A stretch of 64,000 nucleotides of DNA from Phyllostachys edulis. Taxonomy: Eukaryota > Streptophyta > Magnoliopsida > Poales > Poaceae. Shown here one piece after another: positions 33,436-46,762 of the stretch. The stretch spans positions 21,174,215-21,238,214 of the forward strand of contig CM070561.1 of NCBI GenBank assembly GCA_036346405.1, read 5' to 3'. Below the pieces are notes generated by a model that saw only the letters and a program-made list of their open reading frames with translations, was not told where the DNA came from and ran no database searches. A program made the translations under genes and the position numbers. How positions within the stretch are numbered: position 1 is the first letter of the stretch; the number at the start of each line of letters is the position of its first letter.

Positions 33436-36400
33436 TGTGGGGACCCCCGGGTTATTCCCGTAAGACCAAGGCATTCCCGGACTTATGGAGATAACACTGG
33501 GTGTCCCGTGTGAATGAATTCCAACTTAACTCCATCTAAGCGAGAGGCTAGACCGAAAACTAGAGCCCCGACGATCATGCGCGCTGCACCTCTGCAAGCA
33601 CTACATGATGATCGGTTCTCCAACAGTCCAAGCACTACACTTAGTGAGTTAAATCAAAATTCATAAACAGCGAGCATGAGATCATGTTGGCTCCCAAGAT
33701 CAGTGACCAACATGCCCCAAACTCACATATAGCATTGATCATATCCATACAACATTCATACATTTATAGTTCAAAAGACATATAATATAATAGTTCAAGT
33801 CTACAACTATTACAATGGCCGACCGGCCAAATTCAAGTAAAATCATAAAGTGACAGCGGAAGCAAGTAAATAAACCAAAAGTCCAACATGGTATGCCCCA
33901 TAACCCATCGGCAACCAATTGGGAGTTAAATAATAGCACTACTTGTTAGTGTAGCCTAAATCGACACTAACAAGCTCATCGGGCTCAACGTCTTCCTCAC
34001 CTGAAATTGTAGCATCCGGATTGAGTACAAATGTACTCACAAGTCTTACACAAATAAAAATTAGTTATGCTAGAGGTTGTTCCAAAGGATAGCTCATATT
34101 GGCTTAGTTTTGCGAAAGAAGCAACAATTTTTAACCTACACATACTAGTTTATCAATTGCCATTTTGAAAACATATTTGAGGTAGAAGTAAAGCATGTGA
34201 ATAAGTAATAAATTGAATAACAAATGAATTAAACAAACACCATAGTGGCAGCCCACTTTGATACCACAAAATGCACGAACATCCCATTCATACTGAATAC
34301 CGAGTTTACCCACAATTAAAATACAAAGTCTAACGATAGTAACTCTCGAACTCAAGCAGTTGTCCATAACCGTGGATACGGATATTCGAATAGTTTTAAC
34401 TCTGTAGAGGTGTACTACTTTACCCTCACGACTCGATTAGCCCGTAAGCCACCGGAATTAACACACTTCCTTTGGTATGTCGGTCGGGGAGAATCGAGAT
34501 ACGATCGTTTTTGGCAAGAAAATTCTATTGAGTTAGGTCCCCCATGTGAGATGTTTCCTTACCTAGTACAAGCGTCTGATAGCACTTGCTAGGGGGCTCA
34601 CAAGTTGTACTGGAAATACTGAGGTAAGGTAAATATTAAAATTGGTGCTCCCATGCACACTATAGAAAATTACCTCGTCTCCTACGGACAAATGATCAAC
34701 ACAAGTGCCCTTACACCACCATGAGACTTCACCCAATAAAACCTTCCGCCTACTTAACCGTACAGTACCCATATCCCGCGTGTGGTAGCACAAGTGTACT
34801 TGAATCAACGATGTAACCAAAGTTCGATCCTTAATGGTCCGGACAAGACAACCACATACCCAATCTCGTGCCCGAAGGCACCATCACTAGCAAGCACTTG
34901 TCCAGACCCCAAAACTCATTTAAAATGATAAAATTTATCTCATAAAATAGATACAAAGATCTGGAATAAAATGAATATAAGAAAGTAAGTGTTTCCCATA
35001 ATTGTTAGGTTATTCCCGACAATCAAACTACCGTTTCTAGACTTGCATGGCTAAGCAAAGTCGAACAATATAATTCACACATTCCTATCTTAAAAATATG
35101 GTACAGGAGTAATTCATGATAAACCTCAATGAATAGGATATAACTATTCTACACATCACAAACATAGCGACATTATCAAAATAGCATGCAAGCAATTATC
35201 ATTGCACTAACTTAACCAAAACTGGGATCAAATATGATGCAAAAGAAAGTTCAAAAGATGCTTGCCTTGCTGGTAGTTCAGTTGTTCACTCTCAGTAGCG
35301 TAGGAGTCAATATCAATGGTCTCGGAATCTATAAAATTAACGATATCGATAAACACCGAGAAATCCTTCAAAAATCAAATTGCTAAAAAATGCATGATTT
35401 TTCTACAGTAGATAGATGATTATTTTAGATGAATTTAGGTGAAATATTTATTCCATTTGGACTTAGTATGTGAGAGTTATGAAGGTTTGAATCTCGGTTT
35501 TTAGAAAAATCCAATTTAATTGTAATCTATTACTGTTCACCGAATTTAATTATTTGGTCAAAATTTGTAGAGTAGTAGGGAATACAAGGATTATACAGAT
35601 AAATAGAGATTAATATTACAAGTCTAAATTATCTGAGTTCATCTCATTTGGGGTTTTTATGAATTAGTTATGCATTTTCAAAGTTATCAGCCTTTTTCTA
35701 TTATAAAAATAGTAGTTTTATGGATCACTCTCCAAAATTACATTTTCTGCTATAGAGACAAGTTTGAAGCAAATTTTAATATAAAGTTCATTAAAATGGA
35801 AAATTATCAGTACTGGTTTCATTCATTTTGGAGTTGAGATGAATTAGTTAAGTATTTTTGAAGTTATTCACATTTTCAATGTACAAATAAATAGATTTCG
35901 AATTTTCTAAAGTATTTACTACTTTTTACACCAGCACTGCGCTAGCCGCAGTCACTGACCGGTGGGACCTAAAGAACAATGCATTTTTCATTTTACTTGC
36001 GGATTTACCTACGCCCTGACATGTGGGGCCCGCTCGTAGTGACGTGGTCCACGGAACTAAGTCCACGCGCGCATGCGCACAGCACACGGCGCTTAAGTGG
36101 CTTGGCCCACAAGTCAGTCTCTCACACGTTTCTCTTAACCCCTCGGATTTCTATACGCGGGCCCGCATGTAAGTGATACATTACGACGTTAAGACAACGA
36201 TTAAATACTAATCATCATCATTTAACGCCTAATCATTTACTACAGTTGTTGTCCGCATACGACAACGGGATTTTGTGTCCCGTGCGATTCACCGGCGACT
36301 CGCCGGCCAAGGATAGGGTTAGATGCGCAATAGTGTTGTGCACCTAGAGGGAGTGGTTACAACATCTGAGGTGGCCTTCACCGGCGGCTAGCCGGAGTTG

Positions 36401-38071
36401 AGCAACGAGAGAGCTACGGCCAAAATGCATGCAACAAGTAAAGCTCCGCAACGGTCCAGATAAGTGGGTGCCATAGCTTCTAGGGACTATGAGGGAGCTA
36501 CCTGAGCAACGGGGAAGCTCGAGGAAGCTTGGAAGTGACCGGAGTAGTGTCGGCGCCGGAGAAGACAACGGCGGTGATGCGGCTCAACGTGGAGAAGACG
36601 ATCTAAGAAAAATGGAGCAAAGTGAATGCTCGGAATAGCTCAAAGGTCCTATGAGGAAACTCTAGAAGCGATGAATCGACAAATGCCTTATCGGATCACA
36701 GTGGGAGGTGAAAAGTTGCTTTACGGCCGAAAATGGTCAAAGCTTCAAATACACCAGATCCTGTTGTGCATTATCAAAATTAATTGAGGGGTTTTCATTT
36801 TCATGCTAAATGACATGATATGACGCGGAAGGCATAGGATAATACCTCCCGGAAGTGAAGGTTGACACGGTGGTGTCCACGGGAGCGTGCTTTGGAGCTT
36901 GCAATGGCACCACAGTGGTCCGGGAGCTACAAGCAACAAGAGAAGCTCGCATTAACAAAAATGGACACGGGGATGATCATAGAGTCGAAAGGTACCACCC
37001 GGTGGAAGCTTACCGGAGTAGAGAACGGAAAGAGCATCCCTTTCCTCAGCCACCGAGAGAAAAAGTGAGTGATACCTAGGGTTTGGAGGTTACTTAAGCG
37101 CAGAAAAGTGACGGAGTGGAGGCGACGTTAAATGGAGGAGCTCCAAGATTGGTTGCCATGGGCGGTGGATCACGGCGGTGACGGAGCATGCAGCGGCGAC
37201 GTGGCGTTTACTCTCTGTGCAACTCGATGGGCGCGTCAGCGAGAGGAGGGAGAAAGATATGACAAGTGGGCCCGCCTCGTCAGCGAAACGACATGGCGCG
37301 TGCGCGAGTTGGACGTTCGGACCATGCGTCTCCACCGTCCGATTAAGATCCAATGGTCCAAAATCATTGGGCCATTTGGACGGTCCGAACGGCCCAATTG
37401 ATCTGGATCGTTAATTTCGCATCGGACGGTCCAAACGCGAGTGAACGTTCGGACAGTCCGAACGGTCATTAGATCTGGGGCGTCGCTTATTCATCGAACG
37501 ATCCAAAATGGTCCTAGTTGTGTTTGGGCTGGGCTGGTGTGGATCGGACCACGCGTATGAGCCGTTCGATTAGGATTGGACAGTCCATATTAGCCCTAGT
37601 TATTCTCAGTTGACTGAGTTTGAAATCTAAACTGCTACTTTGACTAGGTCACTAAAAATAGAAATAAAATTTCTAAAAATCTAAAATAATTCAAAGGTGT
37701 TCCTGGGATGACCTAATACCCATATAAAATTTAAAACCCCTCTGATCATCTTATATTTTGTGCAGTTTAAATTCAAACTTGAATTAGGTTGTTGGGTTGT
37801 GTTAGAATTTACTGAGGGTTAAAACTAATCCCAAAAAATTGGGAACAATTATATTAATTCATGATAATTAATGTAGTATTTGAATAAATTACTTCTAGAA
37901 GAACTTTAGTAGCATTTGTTTCAGTTTTCTTTTGGAATTTACTTCTTTAAGTGTGTGTTTATCGTTTGAACAAGATTTTTCAAGTGCAATATATAATGTA
38001 ATTACATGAAAACAATGATGCATGCTCATGAGATGCATAGTAATCCTCTTTATTAACTTGGGGATGTGACA
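33436..38071 (-). repeat. Solo LTR G, 4.6 kb (Ty3/gypsy type, minus orientation)
   Basis: It runs from TGTGGGGACCCCC to GGGATGTGACA with a perfect ATCCC duplication and no internal coding region, primer site or second LTR. Long LTRs of this form are typical of large grass gypsy families. The GC-rich part (36000-37600) has many repeats of CGGTCCGAACG and GGACGGTCC type and several chance frames. I see no gene in it. Confidence 0.8.
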
Positions 38072-39690
38072 ATCCCCCCTTTGATAATATTGCTCCTACT
38101 AGTTTCATTTAACAATTATGTTGATTTTAAGTATTCTATGCATTGCTTTAAATTCAAATACTTGTATGTCAAATAGGTAGATTTAGTTATAACCTCTTTG
38201 CTGAAATTCCCTTCATTTGAAAGTTGATTACCAGATTACCATTGATGCTTAAAGTTATATACTATAAGGGGGTGTTCGGTAATTTGTAGAACGATACTTA
38301 GTCATGCTAATAGATGTAGTCGAAATTGGTTGATGGAGCTAGTTCATCAGCCGAGATTGAATTGAATTATGTTTGGAATTGAGGATTATGTTTAGATTTT
38401 GGATTTGGTTATTGTGGACATGTTGGGCATGGGTTTTATGTTTTTGACTTGGACAGGTGATAGGTTATTGTTGGGATGTTGTTCTGAATTCATGTAGCCC
38501 TGTCTGAGTGATTAAGGACTGGTCTATGTGGTGTTGAACCAAGTCACGCGTGCAATCACATGCTAGGTTAATGGCGAAGGCTTGGCTTATTAATTTGTAG
38601 TGTGTTTGCTATCAAACCACAACTAGATTGACAATTGTTGTTATTATTGTATTGTAAATCTAGTAGGGGCATGTTAAGTTCCATCTTACTTACAAAAGGG
38701 TCGCTTGTGTTTGTGAGAAGCTTCACAAGGACTTACTTACACAACGAGGTTCAACTGTGGTTCAGGCGAATGATAGCTCGCCATGGGGTAATTGGCCTTG
38801 GGTGGTTTGCTAGTTAACACACAGCATTGTAACAGCCTCGTTACGATATCTCAATCACACTCCTATGGAAGAGTGCATTGGCCGACATTAAGAGATATTC
38901 ATATCATCTGGGTAAAGCTGCACAAACTCTGCTGAGTCATAAATCTATTCGAATAGCCGTATCCTCGATCAAGGACATCGCTTGTGGGAAACCATGCACA
39001 GTTAGATGTTGGGAATAGGATCATGGTATGCTTGGGTTTTGTATGTTGTCACGAACATGAGTTCATGTGTTGATGGTTAGTTTACCGGAGTGGGACGACC
39101 ACTTTGGGTATGATATCATGATGGTAAAATTGTGGAATTATTCATCATGAATTTGGAGTACCTTACTGTTATATATATTGTTTCAAAATGTTTGTCAAAT
39201 TGGCAATTGAAATCTATACCAGTTATTTCATTGAACAACCTTGCTTTATGCTGAAAATGAAACCTTTTAGCCTTCCTTTGAGACTTAAATGCATCTACTA
39301 TATTTCTTTTGCTTGTAAGTCTTGCGAGTACAACTTTGTAATCAGTCGCATTGTCCAAATTGTCCAGGTGAGAATGGCGGAGGCAACGGCTTTAATCCTA
39401 GTCGGATGCCCTTCGGGTTGTGGCACACCATTGGGAAGGTTGATTTAATTTACTTGACCTTCTGTTCTTGTTTACTTAATGTCGTCCGCTGCTAACTTTT
39501 ATTCGTTATATTCAAATCATGTATGCAAGTGATATACTGTTGTTTGGATATGTGCATGTTAGTAGCTAATCCTGGGAGCTAACATGAGACGCATATCCGG
39601 GTAATCGAAATCAATTTCGTTTCTTGCTAAGAGTTGCGTCTTCAGCGCAAACACTTGACTTGAAATGGGGTCGATTTCGGGGTCCTTACA

Positions 39691-42371
39691 GCGTTGGTAT
39701 TAGAGCATGCTGACTGTTGGTTAAAGCTGTGGCAATGGACGTTGTTAGGATTTTGGTTTGTAAAGAATATTTTTAAACTATCAAAACTTTGGCTAAAATG
39801 CAAGTAATATAATTCCTTTCTTTCTTACCCATCCTAGCATCTAATTCTTACCTCCTTGCTCATTTGATTTGGGCAAAATCATTTTCTCCATTGCTCGTCT
39901 CTCTTTTCCAACAATAGACACGTTAAGTTGTCTTCGGTGAGAGCAATGACAAAAGGACGACAAGACGACGCCTTGCAATGATATTGGGATTAAGATAGGG
40001 ATTATTCTTAGTTACATACACTCTAATTATATTCCCTAGCTTGTAGACGATGGGTATTGTAGTGTGATCATTTGCTTTCTTTTGTTCCAAGTAGATGCAC
40101 ATCGCCTACGAGCAGTATGTTTGGCAACTATGTCGGGAAAACTAACTGTGATTTATTTGTATCTTGTGTTGGTTTTCTGGGCTCTAGCACCTTGTTTTGT
40201 GATGCATAATTGTGCATTTGTTGTTGCATTCATACTAGGTTAAGATATCCCCCTCTGCTGTCAATTTCTTACCTTATGCTTTTCCTCTCATCTCTTTAAT
40301 GGAAGCTGCATGTTAATTAAGAGATTAATAGTGGAATCGGTAGAGAGAAGGATATGATCGAGTAACCGTTATTTTATCTTTAATTAGATCCTGTATGTTA
40401 GGTTGATGTTGGTGGATTTGCATAATCAAAGTGATGTTGATAATCGAGAAATTGGATTATTACTCTTTGTCCACGAATATGATCTTAGAAGAATTAATTT
40501 GATTTTTGTACTCTGAGATATTAACCCTTGTGTGATCATTTATGGGTTTTGGAAGGTGTTACCATAGGTGGTTGCGATATGAGTATAAATAGAATTATTG
40601 TAGTGTGGTGTAAGCTTGCATGCGGGTGATGTTGAAAATTATGTTGGAGGACATGCAGGTGGGGCTCGTGGAATACATGTATAGAATTGAATAAATAATT
40701 TTGTGAGTTCACTTGTGAATTTAGATTTTTGGTATGTCTTAGTTGATATGTCGATAAGATTGTTAGTCAGATTTTGGTCTATTATGATAAAGTTAAAAAT
40801 TTGAAACTATGATGATATTATAAATTTTGGTGGATAATTATGTTGATAATTTGATATTTGTGGGGTGTATTGGGTATATAACCGGATCGTGGTACTTCCA
40901 GAAATGATGAATGATTAGATGATTGATGGGTCATTTAGTGGATGACTATGAGGATTGAATACAAGTTTTATCTTTTTGTTGTCCCAAGGACGATATAATT
41001 AGATTAATTAGGGATGATTAAGTGTGGCGGTTGGATTTAGATGATACTTGAGGATAAGTAGATTTTGGAAGACATCGTTTTAATATTATTGACTCAAACT
41101 AAGATAATTATTGCAGGTAACTTGATCTGGACAAAGTTAGTGACTCTAATTATTTGGATTCGAGTTGGATTACAAACTCACCTTGGATGGATGACCTTTT
41201 TGATGATTTGATTTATTTAGGTCAGAGTTGACTGTGGATAAATGAGGTAAATCTTTAACCTAGAATTGTTGTGTTGATTTTGATGGAGGATAGTGTATAT
41301 CAATTGGTGAATTGTAGGCCTCGAAATACGGTTCTTTAGTGCTCATGAATTGGGAGTTATATTGGAGATACCCCATGATAGAAATTTATAAAGCAAGTGT
41401 ACTGTAATATGTGAGCAATATGGTGGCTTCACTTAGGATTATTATTGTTCTCGAGAATGTGATCAAAATTTGGAGTTAAACCATGATTTATACTATGAGA
41501 AGGTATTGATAGATGTTTATGCTTACTTATGCATTGTTAAAATTTAGAAGTGAGTCAGTACCCTTATTGGAAATCAAACCAAACCCAAATTTTTCATGAC
41601 GATGATTGCATTTATGCATCCTTCCATGCATAAACATCCAATGCATTCCTCTCCAAGCCGAGTTAATAGAATTAGAGAAACAAGGGTTAAGTGAGACTAC
41701 CATAAAACTTGATTTAACCTCTCCTCTCTGCACAAAATTCCGGTGTTGATGCCAGATTACCATTTTACCAGTCCTACCGTTCGATCGATCGATACCTCTT
41801 TTGATCGACTGAATGGAACTGTGCTTTCCTCCTTCCTTAAACCCAAAATTGTTGAGGAACCTCATTGGTTTGAAATCTGAACCCTCTCCTTAGGTGACCC
41901 TTTCTCTCATAAGTGATTGGTAATCTTTTGTCCTATCAGAAAACAACACGAAGCTTGATATGTTTGAAGTGCATTAGAATCAAGAAAGGAAAGGTTAAAC
42001 AAAACAATGAAAAGTTGAACAAAGCAATGGAAGAAAAAAGGTGTCAGCAACACCAGATTACTTCGTCAATATCTTTTGGTAGTATCTTTGAAGAAAATCA
42101 AGACAGCAGATGGTGTGTTTTGTTTAGAGTTGAAAGAACCAACTAGAAAACGCTTGACAGAAGGATCTTAGCAATTCTTTGACAAAGTTTCCCTCTATAT
42201 TACCTAAAACTTAGGAAGAACCTCACTTGATTCATATTTGAGTCCGGTTTGCGACAAAATCCCAAGTGCGACCCCATGACCCAAGCCCAATTAGGTTTGC
42301 CACGGCTTTTCGGTCTCACTTCTGGACTACCAGAATCTCGGGGTCGAGATTCTCTTTAAGGGGGGTAGGTT
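39691..42371 (+). other. Interior of element E: primer site, non-coding sequence, purine tract
   Basis: TGGTATTAGAGC at 39695-39706 is a tRNA-Met primer site with one C-to-T change. The interior has no frames longer than about 110 codons and no recognisable pol motif. AAGGGGGGTAGGT (42358-42370) precedes the 3' LTR. The 2.7-kb length is far below a full gag-pol, so it is a deletion derivative or a LARD/TRIM-like element. Confidence 0.65.
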
Positions 42372-45300
42372 TGTAATGTCTTCAAAAATGTTTTAGATGA
42401 ATTATCTAAGCATATCATCTTTATGTGTGTAAATTATGGATCAATGTAAAATTGTTGTTGTTGTAATAAAGTTGTCCCGAAATTTCAAACTTTTAATTTG
42501 AATTCAAGCTTTTATATGATTCCAGAAAAATGTTTGTTTAAAAGTGGTTGCAAGTAATTTATTAAAATACTAGATTATTTAGCATGAATTAATATAATTT
42601 TTCACAAATTTTTAGAAGTCATTTTGATTCCATCAAAATCCAAACTATTTCTCTAATGTAGTTCTGAAAATGATTTTTATTCTGACAATTTGAGTATGAA
42701 TAGTTGCTGCAACCATTTTTACTAAGTCCTATTTGATTTTGAGAATGCTCACAAATTTTTTTAGAATTTTCAGAATTTAACTTCTATTTTTAATCGCTCG
42801 GTCAAACATTTTGTATTTCGGTCAAAACTAAATCAAAACCCTAACTCAAACTTCAAACCAACCGGACCACCCGAGCTGTCTTGGCTCAACCACCTAACCC
42901 AACACCAACACGAACTGCACCGCACCGCTGTTCAGACTGGACTCGAACCTAACCAGTTTGACTCAACCCACTCACCGCGCCGCTTCCTTTCTTCCTCTCA
43001 CGAGTCGGCCCCACTGGTCAGGCCCGTCTTTGTCCTCACCACGCCGCTCACCCATGTGCGCTGTCACCTCGTGCGCTCTCCACCAAGTTGGTCCTCACCA
43101 CCTCATGTTCTCGTGTCCGACTATGCGGCGTCGCCTAGACCTCCTGATCCTTCCAATCCTATCCATTTGTCCCCTCCCGCACCCTCTCGCCCTCTCCGCT
43201 CTTTTCTTTGTTTCGGTCGTGGAAGTAGACGAGGGGAACATTGCCGCCTTGATGCCTCCCACAAGTTCGCGTCACCACAATCGAACTCCATGCTCGATTC
43301 CGCGTCCGTTTTTGCTGGTCCGAGACCTTGCCATCCACTATATTGTCAGGGACTACTCCTTCGTCCTCGCCTCCGATAGCCATCGCCATTTAACTTATAG
43401 ACGTTCCGGTGAGCTATCCTTTATCTCATTGTCCCTTGTGATCACAATATCATGTTGAGTGTATAGGAGAAGTTAATTTGATTTTGTTGAATCACCAAGG
43501 GAGAAAGGCCTCTTCTTCTCCAGTGTCGGTGAACCATCGCGATCCACATTCTGGGCACCATCGTCATCCTCTGACCTCAACTTTGAGTGCATCTCCTTCC
43601 TAGTATCAAGGCGACTGCAACGCACTTGTTCCCGAGCCTCCTCGACACCTAGAGCATCGCCTCCACGTGAGCCACCCCTTTGGTTCCACCTCCGGCCACC
43701 GCGAGCTCGCTACTGGCAACCATCGGACTCCGCGTCACCATCAACGTGTTCGCGAGGGCTTCCTGCACCCAGTGAAGCCGATCTCGTGCCCAGAGTGCTC
43801 CTCCTTCGCGGAATCGCCTACCTCATTGCAGTTGCTCGCGCGTGGAAGTTCCAGCGTGCCTCCGGTGGAAATAGGGTAATGACCATCATTAACTCTTAAC
43901 TGTGTCCTTAATGTGTGTGTGACGTGTAGGTCCCACCGGTAATAAACCTGATTAGAAACTTAATGAAAATTCATTTAAATATTTGAGTCTATGACATGTG
44001 GGCCCATATGGCCGATTAAGTGATGGAGTAAAATTGGGTAGTGCGTTTTCCCTTAAGGAAAACATATTTCTTTTGTACTTAAAACCAAAAATACATCTTT
44101 GTAATCAGAAGACGTATTTCATATAATACGCCTTCGACATCACTTCGGCCGGGGCAGGGTCAAAGATGACCGGGTCAACCCTTGACCTTAGGTCCCACTT
44201 GTAAGCGACTAAGGCTAGATTCGGCTGGGTATTAAAAGTCTTAAATACATTCTAAAATCCCGAAATGAATTACTTTTACATTGAAAAATGGTTTAAAGTT
44301 CAAAAATTCATAAGTAATTCGTATTAACTCCAAATGAAGTGAAATCAATTTTGTTAATTTTAATTTTTCCTGTACTTTAATTTGGTATAACTTCGAAACA
44401 TGTCTCTATTACATAAAAATTTGATAATTAAATTAATTGTACCTTAAGGACTTTAGCTTTAACAAATTCCTAGAAATTTCATATGATCTCTAGTTGAACC
44501 AAAAATTTCACCTAAAATTCACCTAAAATCTTACTCTACCTACTATGTGAACTTCATGTTATTTTGAATGACTTGATATTTTCGGCTTTATTTGGAGTTT
44601 GTTGCAATATCATCTTTTGGTTAGGTTTTCGACGATTTCGACGTATTGTGAATTCCATCTGAGGGTAATTAAGAGTGGTATTAGCAAAGGCAAGCAATCC
44701 CCCCTTTGATCATATTGCTCCTACTAGTTTCGTTTAACAATTATGTTTATTTTAAGTATTCTATGCATTGCTTTAAATTCAAATACTTGTATGTCAAATG
44801 GGTAGATTTAGTTATATCCTCTTTGTTGAAATTCCCTTCATTTGAAAGTTGATTACCAGATTACCATTGATGCTTAAGGTTATATACTATAAGGGGCTGT
44901 TTGGTAATTTGTAGAATGTTGCTTAGTCATGCTAATAGATGTAGTCGAAATTGGTTGATGGAGCTAGTACATCAGCCGAGATTGAATTGAATTATGTTTG
45001 GAATTGACAATTATGTTCAGAATTTGGATTTGGTTATTGTGGACATGTTGGGCATGTGTTTTATGTTTTTGACTCGAACGGGTGATAGGGTAATGATGGG
45101 ATATTGTTCTGAATTCATGTAGCCCCGTCTGGGTGATTAAGGACCGGTCTATGTGGTGTTGAACCAAGTCATACATGCAACCACATGCTGGGTTAATGGC
45201 GAAGGCTTAGTTTATTAATTTGTAGTGTGTTTGCTATCAAACCACAAATAGATTGACAATTGTTGTTATTATTATTGTATAATCAATCTAGTAGGGGCAT

Positions 45301-46000
45301 GTTAAGTTCCGTCTTACTTGCCCTTAAGGGTCTCCTGTGTTTGCGAGAAGCTTCGCAAGGACTTACTTACACAACGAGGCTCAACCGTGGTTTAGGCGAA
45401 CGATAGACTACCATGGGGTAATTGGCCTCGAGTGGTTTGCTAGTTAATACATGGCATTGTAACGACCTCGTTATGATATCTCAGTCACACTCCTACGGAA
45501 GAGTGCATTGGTCAACATTGAGAGATATTCAAATCTTGTGGGTAAAGCTGTACAAACTCTGTAGAGTCATAAATCTATTCGAATATCCATGTCCACGATC
45601 ATGGACATCACTTGTGGGAAACCATGCATAGTTAGATGTTGGGAATAGAATCCGGGTATGCTTGGGTTTTGTATGTTGTCACGAACAGGAGTTTGTGTGT
45701 TGATGGTTAGTTTACCGGAGTGGGACATCCACTTTGGTTATGATATCATGATAGTAAAATTGTGGAATTATTGATCATGAATTTGGAGTACCTTACTGTT
45801 GTATATATTGTTTCCAAATGTTTGTCAAATTTTCCATTTAAATCTATACCAGTTATTTCATTAAACAACCTTGCTTTATGTTGAAAATGAAACCTATTAA
45901 CCTTCCTTTGAGACTTAAATGCATCTACTATATTTCTTTTGCTTGTAAGTCTTACGAGTACAACTTTGTACTTAGTCGCATTTTCTAAATTGTTCAGGTG
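42372..46000 (+). repeat. 3' LTR of E, truncated
   Basis: It begins TGTAATGTCTTC and aligns with the 5' LTR, including 44700-46000 against 38077-39375. Homology stops after TTCAGGTGAGAA near 46000. The last 315 bp expected from the 5' LTR (39376-39690) are absent. The GC-rich part at 42960-43880 shows frames that are LTR noise. Confidence 0.8.
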
Positions 46001-46002
46001 AG

Positions 46003-46762
46003 AACACTCGTTAGTGTTCACTCATGTCCGCATTCTCAAAATGCGGGGATCCATTGCCCGTATAAAGAATCTTTTATACGGGGATCTAGTTGCCCATATT
46101 GAAAATATGGGGATCTCAATACCCACTCCCGTGGGTTAAATATGAATGCTTGAAATGAATGTAATGGAATGAAAGGAATAATTGCATACTCTGCAATTTA
46201 TAACAACAATTAACGAAAGCATGTAATTAACGAAAAGTACTCATATCTCATAAGATTAACCACATCATATTCATTTACCCAATTTGAACAATCAAGCATC
46301 CAATATGACTATATTGTACTTGCTTTTCACGTTGCTACAAGTTGGAATGTAGAGAAGGCAAAACCAAACCCAAGTTCACTCCGCCTCGTTGAAACCTGTT
46401 GAACTCCCCGCGAGAACCTCCTCTTTTTCCTTCCTTCTCCCTCTTTCTTGGCCGGCAGCACCCAAGGGGGTTCCTCCCTCCCTTCTTGTTCTTGGCCGGC
46501 AATATCCAAAGGAGGCGACACAAGGAGGCGGGTGCCTACTGTAGCAGGCGGCAGCGCTACTGTAGCAGAGGTGTGCTACAGTGGCATGGCTAGGATTCTC
46601 CCTTCTTCTTTTGTTAGTGGCCGGCCCCTTCCCACGTCTTGGGCTTCGTGGACCAAAGGTCCGAGGCCCAGGTTCTCAAACCACTGCGAAAACCCCCTTT
46701 TTAATTCTTCTTATTTTCTCTTTTAAGCGATTTCCTCCCTTAGAACATTTTGGAGTATTACA
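46003..46762 (-). repeat. 3' LTR of D, truncated
   Basis: It matches about 51537-52315. On the plus strand it ends GTATTACA beside the purine tract. The outer 570 bp or so present in the other LTR (50963-51536) are missing at the junction with element E. The hairpin series occupies 46028-46136. Confidence 0.8.
46028..46136 (-). other. Serial hairpin cluster in the 3' LTR of D
   Basis: Four perfect hairpins follow one another: CCGCATT/AATGCGG (46028-46046), CCCGTATAAA/TTTATACGGG (46057-46082), CCCATATT/AATATGGG (46093-46111) and ACCCAC/GTGGGT (46121-46136). The last two are also perfect in the 5' LTR; the first two have mismatches there. See the related cluster at 27576-27708. Confidence 0.65.

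Larger units (their letters stand above)
32166..39690 (+). repeat. 5' LTR of E, interrupted by solo LTR G and carrying a deletion
   Basis: 32166-33435 and 38077-39375 align to 42372-43340, 44385-44700 and 44700-46000 of the 3' LTR. Two differences are large: the 4.6-kb insertion of G, and a loss near 33138 of about 1.05 kb that is present in the 3' LTR (about 43340-44385). It ends TTACA just before the primer site. Confidence 0.8.
32166..46000 (+). mobile_element. LTR retrotransposon E (Ty3/gypsy-like, no coding capacity), 3' end truncated
   Basis: The 5' LTR (32166-39690) begins TGTAATGTCC and ends GGGTCCTTACA, and contains solo LTR G. It is followed by a tRNA-Met-type primer site, a 2.7-kb interior without pol frames, a purine tract (42358-42370) and a 3' LTR from 42372. 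The 3' LTR breaks off near 46000, where relic D begins. Insertion was into LTR F at 32165. The lack of coding makes it non-autonomous or heavily deleted. Gypsy affinity rests on the LTR and purine-tract style only. Confidence 0.75.

Noticed and set aside
41527..41865. 112-codon minus-strand frame in the interior of E
   Set aside because: There is no recognisable domain, and frames of this length are expected by chance in AT-rich relic DNA.
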